DNA of 64,000 nt from an uncultured Eubacteriales bacterium (GCA_902492015.1 CABUJR010000003.1:62001-126000), one strand, 5' to 3'. Positions 7,546 through 16,478 are shown, counted from the stretch's first letter. Notes: generated by a model from the letters alone, not told the origin. Numbers and translations: made by a program.

Positions 7546-9057
7546 TTAGTTAATTGGTTTCCTTTCTCCTGATTTAATCATTTCATCTATAATATTTTTG
7601 ATTACAACTCTTTCATCATAAGGATATTTTACACCATTTCTTTCTAAATATAAATCATGCCCAAGACCAGGAATAACAATGATATCTCCTGGTTTTGCTA
7701 TTGATATTGCATATTTTATTCCTTCTGTTCTATCAACAACAATTTTATAAGGTTTTCCAGTTGGTATTATTCCAACTTCAATTTCTTTTAAAATTTTTAA
7801 AGGATCTTCAGTACGAACTTGGTCAGACATTAAAACAGTATAATCTGCTAATCTTCCCGAAATTTCTCCCATTATAGGACGTTTAGCAGCATCTCTATCT
7901 CCTCCAACACCCCATGCACAAATAACTTTACCCTTAGCATAAGAATTAACTGCTGTAAGTATACTTTCTAAGCTTGATGGAGTATGAGCATAATCTATCA
8001 TAATAGTAATTCCAAGCTTATTTGGAACTAATTCACTTCTACCTAAAACTTTTAAATCTTTTAAAGCAAGTCTAATTTCATTAGCTGTTACTCCAAAGTG
8101 AGAAGCAACTGCTATTGCACCTGCAGCATTATATATACTAAATCTACCAGGGATACAAGCTTCAATTTTTTCTTCTTTTCCATTTAATAAAATAGAAAAA
8201 TCAATGTAAGAGTCAGTTATAACAACACTATCAGGATTTACTTTAAAATCTGCAGGGTTATCTATTGCAAAAGTTTTTATGTTTTTATCAGGTAATAAAG
8301 ATTTGATTGTTGAAACCATTTTATCATCATTGTTTATTACTCCGTTTTTTGCCATTTTAATAAGATTTAATTTGCAATTAAAATAGTCTTCCATATTAGG
8401 ATGTTCTTTAGGACTTATATGGTCTTCAGAAAGATTAGTAAAAAGTGCAATTTCAAAATCACAACCTGTAACACGTTCAAGTTTCATAGCTTGTGATGAT
8501 ACTTCAATAATTGCAACATCTACATTTTTTTCAACCATGGTTGCCAAATGTTTTTGAATTTCTATACTTTCAGGAGTTGTTCTATCTGTGTCTTCAATTT
8601 TTTCTCCATTTATATATACTGCTATACTACCAATTAGACCAACATTTAAACCATGAGCTTCTAATATGGATTTTACCATAAAAGTAGTAGTTGTTTTTCC
8701 TTTTGTACCAGTAATTCCTATAAGTTTCAATTTTTTTGATGGATTATCATAAAATTCACAGGCAGTTTGTGCTAAAGCTTTTCTAGTATTTGAAACTGAA
8801 ATTGCTGGCATATCTTTTGGAATATTTAAAGAATTAACATCTACATCAGGTTCAACAATTAATGCCTTTGCACCATTTTTTATAGCATCTGGAATAAACT
8901 CTACACCATTTTTAGTAAAACCATTTATTGCTATAAAAAGTCCACCTTCTTTAATTTTTCTTGAGTCTGAATGTATATTAGTTATATCTAAATTTAGATC
9001 ACCAACTTTATTTATTACTTCGACTTTAGAAATTAATTTATTAAGTAACATAGTCAT
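7546..9057 (-). CDS. MurE-family UDP-MurNAc-tripeptide ligase paralogue, altered acceptor motifs
   Basis: A 503-residue Mur ligase. It has a P-loop GITGTKGKTTTT (114-125), DRTTPES (158-164), the central-domain VSSQAMKLERV, DYAHTPSSLES (355-365) and GGDRDAAKRP. These make it a MurE, which adds the third amino acid to UDP-MurNAc-L-Ala-D-Glu in the cytosol. Where meso-DAP enzymes have DNPR it has D412-Q-V-R415, and where they have GKGHE it has G464-LGH-D468. The dcw copy in this window keeps both canonical motifs. This paralogue may therefore use another amino acid or another substrate. Its ATG follows GGAGGGATGACT. It is a lone minus-strand gene, convergent with dapF. Confidence 0.85.
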   Translation of the reverse strand: MTMLLNKLISKVEVINKVGDLNLDITNIHSDSRKIKEGGLFIAINGFTKNGVEFIPDAIKNGAKALIVEPDVDVNSLNIPKDMPAISVSNTRKALAQTACEFYDNPSKKLKLIGITGTKGKTTTTFMVKSILEAHGLNVGLIGSIAVYINGEKIEDTDRTTPESIEIQKHLATMVEKNVDVAIIEVSSQAMKLERVTGCDFEIALFTNLSEDHISPKEHPNMEDYFNCKLNLIKMAKNGVINNDDKMVSTIKSLLPDKNIKTFAIDNPADFKVNPDSVVITDSYIDFSILLNGKEEKIEACIPGRFSIYNAAGAIAVASHFGVTANEIRLALKDLKVLGRSELVPNKLGITIMIDYAHTPSSLESILTAVNSYAKGKVICAWGVGGDRDAAKRPIMGEISGRLADYTVLMSDQVRTEDPLKILKEIEVGIIPTGKPYKIVVDRTEGIKYAISIAKPGDIIVIPGLGHDLYLERNGVKYPYDERVVIKNIIDEMIKSGERKPIN

Positions 9058-9209
9058 CCCTCCATTTCTAAAAGATTACTATGTTTGCATTATATAACTA
9101 AATAAATATATTTGTAAAGATGGAAAAAAACAATAAATTAACTATAATTAAATAAAATAGTAAGCAAGGATTTTTTAATATCTTAAAAGTAGAAATTTAT
9201 GTAAATTTA

Positions 9210-9218
9210 TGTTATACT
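9210..9218 (+). promoter_or_regulatory. extended -10 promoter for the small membrane gene
   Basis: TGT followed by TATACT (9213-9218) is an extended -10 element; no good -35 is visible. It lies 46 bases before the ATG at 9264. Confidence 0.45.
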
Positions 9219-9263
9219 ATATATAGTACCGTTGTTTTTAACAATTTTAGAAAGGGGATTTAT

Positions 9264-9446
9264 ATGATACTGATAGAATGGCTCATCAAAACTATACTAC
9301 TCTTCGGAGTAGTGTTACCCGTTGTTATCTCGGTATTTTGGCTCCTAATGACACCTCTGCTTTGGCTTTTGAGCTTTTTATGGGAGCATAAAGGCTGGGT
9401 GTTTGCAGTGATTGTCATTCTGGTTATACTATCTTGGATTTTTTGA
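9264..9446 (+). CDS. small two-segment membrane protein, unrecognised
   Basis: A 60-residue, very hydrophobic protein with two probable membrane segments (about 5-37 and 44-59) joined by WEHKG. I do not recognise a family. The ATG follows AGAAAGGGGATTTAT, a good ribosome site. Its base and codon use differ from neighbours: CTC, CTG, CCC and CGG codons are frequent and the G+C is clearly higher, which suggests recent transfer. The frame stays open for 27 further codons after the TGA at 9444, giving a Lys/Gln-rich basic tail. The gene could therefore be a nonsense-shortened form of a longer protein. A structured terminator follows. A holin-like or toxin-like peptide is possible but unsupported. 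Confidence 0.55.
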   Translation: MILIEWLIKTILLFGVVLPVVISVFWLLMTPLLWLLSFLWEHKGWVFAVIVILVILSWIF

Positions 9447-9488
9447 TTCAGGACTGAGCCCCAGAAAAAGCAGAAATTGCAAAAAAAG

Positions 9489-9552
9489 TATCTGTCACAA
9501 ACTGTTTGGAGAACGTATCCGAAAAAGTAGTGGCAGATATTTTTGTCTTTTT
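9489..9552 (+). terminator. large hairpin with T tracts
   Basis: TATCTGTCAC (9489-9498) pairs with GTGGCAGATA (9530-9539) through 10 bp with one G-U pair, around a 31-base loop. T runs at 9540-9544 and 9548-9554 follow. It probably ends the small membrane gene. Its G+C, like that gene's, exceeds the surroundings. Confidence 0.6.
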
Positions 9553-9577
9553 TTAGAAGAATTTGTTTAAAATAGTA

Positions 9578-9606
9578 TGGACATTTCAGACAAATTTTTA
9601 TATAAT
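9578..9606 (+). promoter_or_regulatory. sigma-A promoter for the 581-residue gene
   Basis: TGGACA at 9578-9583, a 17-base spacer and TATAAT at 9601-9606, placed 27 bases before the ATG at 9633. Confidence 0.7.
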
Positions 9607-9632
9607 GATAAAGAATTAACTTGTAGGAGGCA

Positions 9633-11378
9633 ATGTTTGATATGTATGAAAGAAGTGCAATAGTATTAGAAAGATATTTTGAAAATTTATTAGGATACAG
9701 AAGAGAATGTAATTTGAGAGATAACTTTAATTATTATTGTGAATTAGTAGAAAAATTAGAAAAATATCAAACTAACTATGAAAAAGAACTAATTGCTTCA
9801 CAAGAATATAATGTTTCTCTTAAAAAAATAAAAGCAATACAATCAACACAAGAAAAATTGTATAAAAATAGTGCTAATTTAGAATATAATAGATATTTAT
9901 TATTTAGTAATGTAGAAGCTAAAGTTGATGAGACAAGAAAATGCATAGAAAAAATTGAACAAGATGTTGAAAAAAATAATGCTGCAATGGTTGAACAAAA
10001 AGAAGAATTATTAACAGCATTAGAAGTTTTTAATGATAAAAAATTTGAACTTTCAAAATGTAAAAGATATAAGAAAATGGCTGAGAATGATTATAATGAG
10101 ATATTAGAAGTGGCAACAGCAAATTTTGAGGGAATAACACAAGAAGATATAGAAAATGCAAAGAAATTTGCAAAGTTCGATGACATAGATGATATTATAG
10201 AAACTTTAATAAACAATGGAAGTGGAGAAAAAATTCCTTTTAATGAAGGCGTAATTCAAAATGCTACAGTTTTTGGTGTAGATATTGCTAAAAAGGAAGT
10301 TTTATCATATATAACAATATATGATAAAATGAAAAAATTGTTAGCTGATATAAATGAAGGTGTAGCTAAAATAGAGCTACATAAAAAATATTTGAGAAAT
10401 GAAAAAGCTAAAATAGATTTTATATTAGCAGTAAAAGAATATATAGTGCAATTTTTGGACTATGAGAGAATGACTGTAATTCATGGAAGAAAATCTCATA
10501 ATAGGTTAATGAGCGAAGCTTGTGAAAACTTTAATACAGATATAATTCAAATAAATAATTTATTTGAATTATTAGTTAGAGAAATAAACAAAAAAGCAAC
10601 TAAAAAAGCATATAAGGAACTATATAATAAATCATATTTAACAGAAATAAAAGAAAAAGAAGAGAAGTTTAAAAAAGAAAAAAATAGAGTAAACTTAAAT
10701 ACTGCTACATTAATTAATTCTAACTATTGGAGAATAGAAGGAATTAAAAGTATATTCACAATATTCTATAAAAATGTTTCAGAAGTATTTGGAAGAGATG
10801 TTGCAGAATTTGATATACCAAAAGATTTTGATGAAGAAGTAGTAGAAGATATAGAACAAGAAGAAGTTGTAGAAAATACAAAACAAGAAGAGATTGTAGA
10901 AGAAGAAAAGCCTAAAATGCCATTTGCTTTATCTGGTACTTTTGATGATGAAGAAGAAATAGAAGAAGATTCTTATGAAGAAGATGAAAGCGATGAAGAT
11001 CTAGAAGATAATGGCGAAGAAGAAATAGATGAAGAAGATTCTAATGAGTTTGAAGGATTTGATGAAGAAATAGAAGATAATACAGAAGAAGAATTTGATA
11101 TTTTTGGAGAGAAATATCAAGATATAGACTTCTTAGAACAACCTATTGCAAAAGCTAAAATTAAAACAAGAAGACAAGATATAGCAGATGAAGAAGATAT
11201 ACCTTATGAAGAAGAGGATGAGGAAGAAACTTTATTTAATGCAAAATCATCAAGAAAAAATGATGAAATAGAAGATTTTTATCCAGATAAAGAAGTAAAA
11301 AAAGTAGGAAAAATTCTTAAGAATATTAGAAAAATAAGTGGTACTAAAAAAAATACTGACACAAATAATATATGGTAA
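9633..11378 (+). CDS. unrecognised coiled-coil protein with acidic C-terminus
   Basis: A 581-residue protein with no signal peptide or membrane segment. Residues 1-400 are mostly Lys/Glu-rich helix with heptad-like stretches (about 30-165 and 330-365). Residues 405-540 are extremely acidic, with long mixed runs of E and D, and the last 30 residues are basic (VKKVGKILKNIRKISGTKK). I do not recognise a family. AGGAGG lies only 2 bases before ATG 9633 and 11 before the in-frame ATG 9642, so 9642 may be the true start. It has its own promoter and ends at a hairpin with a poor T tract. It heads a run of three unknown genes. A scaffolding role is a guess. Confidence 0.7.
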   Translation: MFDMYERSAIVLERYFENLLGYRRECNLRDNFNYYCELVEKLEKYQTNYEKELIASQEYNVSLKKIKAIQSTQEKLYKNSANLEYNRYLLFSNVEAKVDETRKCIEKIEQDVEKNNAAMVEQKEELLTALEVFNDKKFELSKCKRYKKMAENDYNEILEVATANFEGITQEDIENAKKFAKFDDIDDIIETLINNGSGEKIPFNEGVIQNATVFGVDIAKKEVLSYITIYDKMKKLLADINEGVAKIELHKKYLRNEKAKIDFILAVKEYIVQFLDYERMTVIHGRKSHNRLMSEACENFNTDIIQINNLFELLVREINKKATKKAYKELYNKSYLTEIKEKEEKFKKEKNRVNLNTATLINSNYWRIEGIKSIFTIFYKNVSEVFGRDVAEFDIPKDFDEEVVEDIEQEEVVENTKQEEIVEEEKPKMPFALSGTFDDEEEIEEDSYEEDESDEDLEDNGEEEIDEEDSNEFEGFDEEIEDNTEEEFDIFGEKYQDIDFLEQPIAKAKIKTRRQDIADEEDIPYEEEDEEETLFNAKSSRKNDEIEDFYPDKEVKKVGKILKNIRKISGTKKNTDTNNIW

Positions 11379-11384
11379 CTTTTT

Positions 11385-11420
11385 AATAAATGTAGATATG
11401 AGAATTGTCTACATTTATTT
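11385..11420 (+). terminator. hairpin between unknown genes, weak terminator
   Basis: A perfect 12-bp stem AATAAATGTAGA (11385-11396) with 11408-11419 and an 11-base loop. The T tract is short and broken, so partial read-through into the next gene is likely. Confidence 0.55.
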
Positions 11421-11445
11421 TATATAATATTTTAGGAGAAATATT

Positions 11446-12762
11446 ATGCCAAATTTTAAAAGTAATAATAGAGAAAGAAAATCTTATGATCAACTTGAAA
11501 AAACTGTTTTAAAAAGTAAGCCTAATAGCTTGAGTTCTGATTATGATGTAAATTTGTATTTAGCTAATTTATATAATAAGCTAGCAGAAAAAATAAGAAA
11601 AAATAATATACAAATAACAGAAGCCAGAATTCAAAATAAAGATTATAGTAAAATTCTAAGTGAAAATTTAAAAACTTTATATGAAGAATTATTATCTAAA
11701 ACAGCAATGTTAGAATCACTTAGGTATAGCCATAATCAACAATTTTCTATAATTGGAAATAGAGCAAATAGACCTTTGGTTTTAGAAGAAGCAGATATTA
11801 CTAAAATGTTTTTAGAAACAGAAGAAGATAATGTACTAGAATTATTAGCTAAAAATATGGATTGGTATAGCAAAACTTCTAAAGAAGTAGAAGTAGTATG
11901 CAAAAATGTACTTGAAAAAATTCCAGGTGATTTGGAAGTTAATTGGTATACAATGAGATATATTTATGAATATATTTCAAGTGTTTGTGTTGGTGGAGAA
12001 ATAATAAAAGAACATTTATTAAATTATAATGGAAATTTAGAAGATGATGAAGAGATAGAAAAAGATGATATTTTAAAAAGAGTAAAAAGTATGTTAGATA
12101 CAACAAATCATGAGTGTAAAACAGAGATTAGATTAGCAGATATATATAAATTTGCTTCTTGTAAGAACTTAGAAGAACAGTTATATAAGGGAAAAGCTTT
12201 TTCTCAGATTGAATTATATAGACAGGAAAGTCAAAAAAGAAAAAAAGGAGAAAAAACAGGAGTAGTTATAGATATTGAAAGAGATAAAAACATGAATGGC
12301 ACTAATTTCAATACAGGATATAATGTATATATGCCTTTTTATACAAATAGTTTTAGAGACCACTCTGATGCTAGTGAATTTTCATATATTATTCAGAAAC
12401 AAGTATTAGATGGGGATGATCCTACAAAATTTCCGCTAGATTATTTAGAAGAAATTCCATTTAGACCATATATAACATTTAAGCTTACTCCTCAAAGAAT
12501 TCTTGATTTATATAGTATTTTAGAAGAGTATGATAACCCAAAAGTAAATTGCTTTATAAGTGAGAATAATAAAGATAGATTGAACAAAGTATATGGGTAT
12601 TTTTCAGATGTGCTTCATTATAGTATTAATGGTGAAGTTGAAAATTTAACGAGATTACTAGAAGAGGGAAATACTGGAGAATTTAAGAAACAAGTAAAAA
12701 AAGATAAAGAAACTTTTTCGAAAAATTTAGAAGATAAAGATAACCAAATAGTTTTTGAATGA
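11446..12762 (+). CDS. unrecognised cytosolic protein (438 residues)
   Basis: No known domain recognised. The protein is soluble, charged and mainly helical, with no signal peptide or membrane segment. An N-terminal helical part (about 40-110) is followed by a middle part with WYTMRYIYEYISSVCVGG near 167. After a Lys-rich linker comes a part with several aromatic residues (YNVYMPFYTNSFRDHSDASE near 288-310, and FRPYITFKLTPQRILDLY). The start ATG 11446 has TAGGAGAAAT upstream, and the stop is TGA. It lies between two other unrecognised genes with short gaps (67 and 15 bases) and is probably partly co-transcribed with both. The closeness to the 105-residue gene suggests a shared job. Confidence 0.7.
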   Translation: MPNFKSNNRERKSYDQLEKTVLKSKPNSLSSDYDVNLYLANLYNKLAEKIRKNNIQITEARIQNKDYSKILSENLKTLYEELLSKTAMLESLRYSHNQQFSIIGNRANRPLVLEEADITKMFLETEEDNVLELLAKNMDWYSKTSKEVEVVCKNVLEKIPGDLEVNWYTMRYIYEYISSVCVGGEIIKEHLLNYNGNLEDDEEIEKDDILKRVKSMLDTTNHECKTEIRLADIYKFASCKNLEEQLYKGKAFSQIELYRQESQKRKKGEKTGVVIDIERDKNMNGTNFNTGYNVYMPFYTNSFRDHSDASEFSYIIQKQVLDGDDPTKFPLDYLEEIPFRPYITFKLTPQRILDLYSILEEYDNPKVNCFISENNKDRLNKVYGYFSDVLHYSINGEVENLTRLLEEGNTGEFKKQVKKDKETFSKNLEDKDNQIVFE

Positions 12763-12777
12763 AATTAAAAGGAGATT

Positions 12778-13095
12778 ATGATGATTGATAAAATTAAAAT
12801 TAAGCAATTAATTGAAAACAAGAATTTTGAAGAAGTTTTTAGATGTTTTTATGAAGAATATTTAGAAAAAATGAAAATGATATTAGATAAAAAAAATGTT
12901 AAATATGATGAAGATATAACATTAATAGATGCAATTATGTTAGTAGATATTAGTATACAAAATTCAGAACTTGTAACTCATACACCAATGGAAACTATAT
13001 TTGTAGAAACAAGAGAGCCAGAATCTAGAGCAAATTATGCACTTAACTGGTATGATCGTTGGTTATCTAATGTTCAAAATATGTTAGATAAATAA
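12778..13095 (+). CDS. unrecognised small helical protein (105 residues)
   Basis: A soluble protein of 105 residues with no recognised domain. It is helical in character, with conserved-looking aromatic and charged stretches (FRCFYEEYLEKMKMILDKKN, then NYALNWYDRWLSNVQNML near the C-terminus). Two tandem ATG codons (12778, 12781) follow AAAGGAGAT, a strong ribosome site. It starts 15 bases after the 438-residue gene, so the two are almost surely one operon. The downstream gap has a new promoter for sortase. Function unknown. Confidence 0.7.
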   Translation: MMIDKIKIKQLIENKNFEEVFRCFYEEYLEKMKMILDKKNVKYDEDITLIDAIMLVDISIQNSELVTHTPMETIFVETREPESRANYALNWYDRWLSNVQNMLDK

Positions 13096-13208
13096 AATAG
13101 AATTTCAAGAATTAATAAACTACTTAATATATGATAAAATAGAATAAAATATTTTGCAAAACAAATTTTACATTTATATTAAAATTTATGTAAATATACA
13201 AAAGTGAC

Positions 13209-13237
13209 TTGATTAGCTTTTAGGATAATGTTATAAT
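13209..13237 (+). promoter_or_regulatory. sigma-A promoter for the sortase gene
   Basis: TTGATT at 13209-13214, a 17-base spacer and TATAAT at 13232-13237, 31 bases before the ATG. Confidence 0.75.
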
Positions 13238-13268
13238 ATATATGATATTTAGATAGAAAGGAAATAAT

Positions 13269-14030
13269 ATGAACCAAATTTTAGTTTCTGAAAAATTGTA
13301 TATTACCCCAGAACTAAAAAGGAAAAAAAGAATGTATAAAATTGATTTCTTTGTTTCCATTTTTTTAGTGTGCATTTTATTTTCTTATTATATATATGCT
13401 GAATATGATAAAAACAAAAATGAAGCAATATCAAAAGAAATATTATCAAATATGTCATTTAAAGATAAATTAGCAGATGATACAACAATTAAATTTGAAG
13501 ACAATTCAATAGTTGTAATTTTAAATACAGAAGATCCTTTTTATGTGAATTATTCTGAACCAGTTGAAGATGAGAATGCAGAAGATAATATTGAATGGTT
13601 TGAAACAGAAAAAGGAACAAGATATTATACGATAGCAAGAATAAATATACCATCTATAGATTGTGATTACCCTATATTAAATATGATAGAACCAACAGAA
13701 GAACAGATGGAAGAAGTTTTAAAAATTTCACCAGTTAAATTCTGGGGAGCAGATCCTAATGAAGTAGGAAACTTTTGTATAGTTGGACATAACTACAGAA
13801 GTAATAAATTTTTTAGTAATGTACCAGATTTGCCTATAGGTGATGAAATAGAGATAACAGATTTGAGTGGTAGAACTTTAGTATATAAAATCTATGATAA
13901 ATATGTAGTAGACCCAGATGATACAGATTGTACTTCACAAAAGACAAATGGCCTAAAGGAAATTACAGTAATTACTTGTACAGATGATGGAAAACATAGA
14001 GTTATAGTAAAAGCAAGATTGGAAGAATAA
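13269..14030 (+). CDS. membrane-anchored sortase
   Basis: A 253-residue cysteine transpeptidase. It has a basic N-terminus, one membrane segment (about 26-46) and an external catalytic beta-barrel. The catalytic triad is visible as His174 (IVGHNYRSNKFF), Cys237 (TVITCTDD, the TLxTC-like strand) and Arg244. Sortases join surface proteins to the wall or to each other. The short class-D/E-like core fits best, but the class is not certain. It is a single gene with its own promoter and terminator. No LPxTG protein is visible in the window; the 1286-residue surface protein 7 kb downstream is a possible but unproven client. The start ATG has GAAAGGAAAT upstream. Confidence 0.88.
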   Translation: MNQILVSEKLYITPELKRKKRMYKIDFFVSIFLVCILFSYYIYAEYDKNKNEAISKEILSNMSFKDKLADDTTIKFEDNSIVVILNTEDPFYVNYSEPVEDENAEDNIEWFETEKGTRYYTIARINIPSIDCDYPILNMIEPTEEQMEEVLKISPVKFWGADPNEVGNFCIVGHNYRSNKFFSNVPDLPIGDEIEITDLSGRTLVYKIYDKYVVDPDDTDCTSQKTNGLKEITVITCTDDGKHRVIVKARLEE

Positions 14031-14051
14031 AAGAATATAGTATATACATAT

Positions 14052-14086
14052 AAAGCACTTTGGACACTATCTAAAGTGCTTTTTTA
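14052..14086 (+). terminator. intrinsic terminator after sortase
   Basis: A perfect 10-bp stem AAAGCACTTT (14052-14061) with 14073-14082 and a T run to 14085. A second large hairpin starts at its T run. Confidence 0.88.
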
Positions 14087-14140
14087 TTTAGTAAGAAGTG
14101 CAGAGCACTTTCCTACTAAATAAAGGTTTTACTTAAAATT
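14083..14140 (+). repeat. hairpin plus interspersed intergenic element (copy A)
   Basis: Bases 14083-14101 pair with 14105-14124 in a long imperfect hairpin (11 perfect pairs at the base, then a mismatch and a bulge, loop AGA). The 3' arm runs into TAAATAAAGGTTTTACTTAA, the core found after four other terminators in the window (27691, 33266, 34767, 38578). Confidence 0.55.
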
Positions 14141-14429
14141 AGAAAATTTATTTTGAAAATGTAATATTAATGAAATAGAAAGAGGCGTAACACTAGAGTA
14201 AACGGATGTTTGAAATTTTATATAAATTTAATAAAGAAAAATAACAGAAAATGCAACTACGCGTAAAGGTTACAGAAACAGAGTTTGGAGAAATTGGAAA
14301 CATAAAAACTACAAATTTGACATTACTTTTATAAGTGGTAAAATAAAAGCGAAAAAGTTGTACGGAAGAGAAAATAGTTGGAGGTAAAATTATAAATTCA
14401 TAAGCTTAGAATGCAGGAGGCAAGACATA
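14141..14429 (+). other. nrdD upstream region with open-frame remnant
   Basis: A 289-base gap. Bases 14175-14395 are less AT-rich than other gaps. The frame from 14235 to a stop near 14388 is open for about 50 codons and reads like basic protein (RKGYRNRVWRNWKHK), but it has no start codon or ribosome site. It may be a gene remnant or chance. I see no known riboswitch, and no NrdR box was found. The nrdD promoter lies inside it. Confidence 0.35.
14317..14344 (+). promoter_or_regulatory. promoter for nrdD-nrdG
   Basis: TTGACA at 14317-14322, a 16-base spacer and TAAAAT at 14339-14344, about 85 bases before the nrdD ATG. Confidence 0.6.
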
Positions 14430-16364
14430 ATGAAGACATTAGAAAAAAATGAAGAGAAAGTAAATCATAGTACAAAAAGAAATTTGAATTTCGAAAAATT
14501 AAATTCAACAGACAAAAGTATTTTATCATTAGTACAGAATGCTAATAAAGAAACTATGGAAGAAAATAGTAATAAAAATGCGGTAGTAGTTTCAACACAA
14601 AGAGACTTAATAGCAGGAGAATGCTCAAAAGATATATCAGATAGATTATTACTTCCAAAGGAAATAGTAGATGCTCATAATAATGGAGTTCTACATTTTC
14701 ATGATAAAGACTATTTTATTCAATCAATGCATAATTGTTGTTTAGTAAATATCGGTGACATGCTAGATAATGGAACTGTTATGAATGGAAAAATGATAGA
14801 AAGTCCAAAGAGTTTTCAGGTTGCTTGTATAGTTATGACACAAATTATTGCATCAGTAGCAAGTAATCAGTATGGTGGACAATCTTTAAATATATGTCAT
14901 CTTGGAAAATATTTAAGAAAAACTTATGAGAAAGCTTATAAAAAAAGGTTTTTAATATATGCTGAAAGAGGTTTTTCAAAAGAAGAGTGTCATGAAAGAG
15001 CAGTAGAAGATGCAAAAGAAAGAAGACAAGAAGATTTAGAATCAGGTGTTCAAACAATTCAATATCAAATAAATACTTTAATGACTACAAATGGACAAAC
15101 TCCTTTTGTTACATTATTTATGTACCTAGATAAAGATGACGAATATATCGAAGAAAATGCAATGATTATAGAAGAAATTTTAAAGCAGAGATTAAGAGGA
15201 ATCAAAAATGAAAAAGGTGTTTATATAACACCAGCTTTTCCTAAATTAATATATGTTTTAGATGAAAATAATTGTTTAAAAGGTGGAAAATATGATTATT
15301 TAACAAGACTTGCGGTAAAATGTTCTTCAAAAAGATTATATCCAGATTATATTTCAGCTAAAATAATGAGAAAAAATTATCAAGGGAATGTTTTTAGCCC
15401 AATGGGATGTAGAAGTTTTTTATCACCTTGGAAAAATGAAAAGGGAGAATATGTATTCGAATCAAGATTTAATCAAGGAGTTGTAAGTATAAATTTACCA
15501 CAAATAGGAATTATTGCAAAAGGAAATGAAGATGTTTTTTGGAATTTACTTGATGAAAGATTACTTCTTTGTAAAAAAGCCTTAATGTGCAGACATAATG
15601 CGTTACTTGGAACACTATCAGATGCTTCACCAATTCATTGGCAACATGGAGCAATAGCAAGACTTAAAAAGGGTGAAACAATAGATAAATTGTTAAATTC
15701 ATATTTTTCAACAATTTCTTTAGGCTATATCGGATTATATGAATTAACAAAATTGATGAAGGGTGTAAGTCATACTTCTCCAGAAGGTGAAGAATTTTCT
15801 GTAAGGGTAATGAAATATTTAAAAGATACAGTAGATAAATGGAAAGCTGAAACAGGACTGGGGTTTGCTTTATATGGAACACCAGCTGAAAGTTTATGTT
15901 ATAGATTTGCCAAAATTGATAAAGAGAAATTTGGTGATATTAAAGATGTTACAGATAAAGGGTATTATACTAATTCATACCATGTAGATGTTAGAGAAAA
16001 AATTAATGCATTTGACAAATTAAAATTTGAATCAAAATATCAAAATATTTCATCAGGTGGAGCTATTTCTTATGTTGAAATACCTAATATGAAAAATAAT
16101 TTAGAAGCTTTAGAAGAAATTGTTAAATTTATATATGATAACATCCAATATGCTGAATTTAATACTAAGTCAGATTATTGCCAAGTTTGTGGATTTGATG
16201 GTGAAATCATTATAAATGATGAAAATGAATGGGAATGTCCACAATGTGGTAATAAAGACCATAGTAAAATGAATGTTACAAGGAGAACTTGTGGTTACTT
16301 AGGAGAAAATTTTTGGAATGTAGGGAAAACTAAAGAAATTAAAGCAAGAGTTTTACATATTTAA
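14430..16364 (+). CDS. nrdD: anaerobic ribonucleoside-triphosphate reductase (class III)
   Basis: A 644-residue glycyl-radical enzyme that makes deoxyribonucleotides without oxygen. The C-terminus shows the zinc site CQVCGFDG...CPQCGN and the glycyl-radical loop RRTCGYLGENFWN. The barrel begins near residue 50 (STQRDLIAGE) and holds NNGVLHFHDKDYF and FSPMGCRSFLSPW. The usual N-terminal ATP-cone, which mediates dATP inhibition, is absent: only about 40 low-complexity residues precede the catalytic part. Activity control must therefore differ or be missing. The ATG follows GCAGGAGGCAAGACATA. It is paired with nrdG, 199 bases downstream beyond a hairpin. Confidence 0.95.
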   Translation: MKTLEKNEEKVNHSTKRNLNFEKLNSTDKSILSLVQNANKETMEENSNKNAVVVSTQRDLIAGECSKDISDRLLLPKEIVDAHNNGVLHFHDKDYFIQSMHNCCLVNIGDMLDNGTVMNGKMIESPKSFQVACIVMTQIIASVASNQYGGQSLNICHLGKYLRKTYEKAYKKRFLIYAERGFSKEECHERAVEDAKERRQEDLESGVQTIQYQINTLMTTNGQTPFVTLFMYLDKDDEYIEENAMIIEEILKQRLRGIKNEKGVYITPAFPKLIYVLDENNCLKGGKYDYLTRLAVKCSSKRLYPDYISAKIMRKNYQGNVFSPMGCRSFLSPWKNEKGEYVFESRFNQGVVSINLPQIGIIAKGNEDVFWNLLDERLLLCKKALMCRHNALLGTLSDASPIHWQHGAIARLKKGETIDKLLNSYFSTISLGYIGLYELTKLMKGVSHTSPEGEEFSVRVMKYLKDTVDKWKAETGLGFALYGTPAESLCYRFAKIDKEKFGDIKDVTDKGYYTNSYHVDVREKINAFDKLKFESKYQNISSGGAISYVEIPNMKNNLEALEEIVKFIYDNIQYAEFNTKSDYCQVCGFDGEIIINDENEWECPQCGNKDHSKMNVTRRTCGYLGENFWNVGKTKEIKARVLHI

Positions 16365-16478
16365 TTATATTTAATAGGCTAAAAGTTGTTTACAATAGTT
16401 TTAAAAAACTCTGTTTGTTTAAATATACTATAGAAAAAAGTGAATTTTTTATAAAAACTTATGAAAAATTTAAGTAAA

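Noticed and set aside
9444..9530. TGA read as Trp to extend the small membrane protein by 27 codons
   Set aside because: TGA serves as the natural stop of other genes here (for example at 2701 and 12760), so recoding is unlikely. The open tail is noted as a possible remnant.
14161..14330. Known riboswitch or NrdR box before nrdD
   Set aside because: No cobalamin, c-di-GMP, purine or NrdR consensus could be matched by eye.
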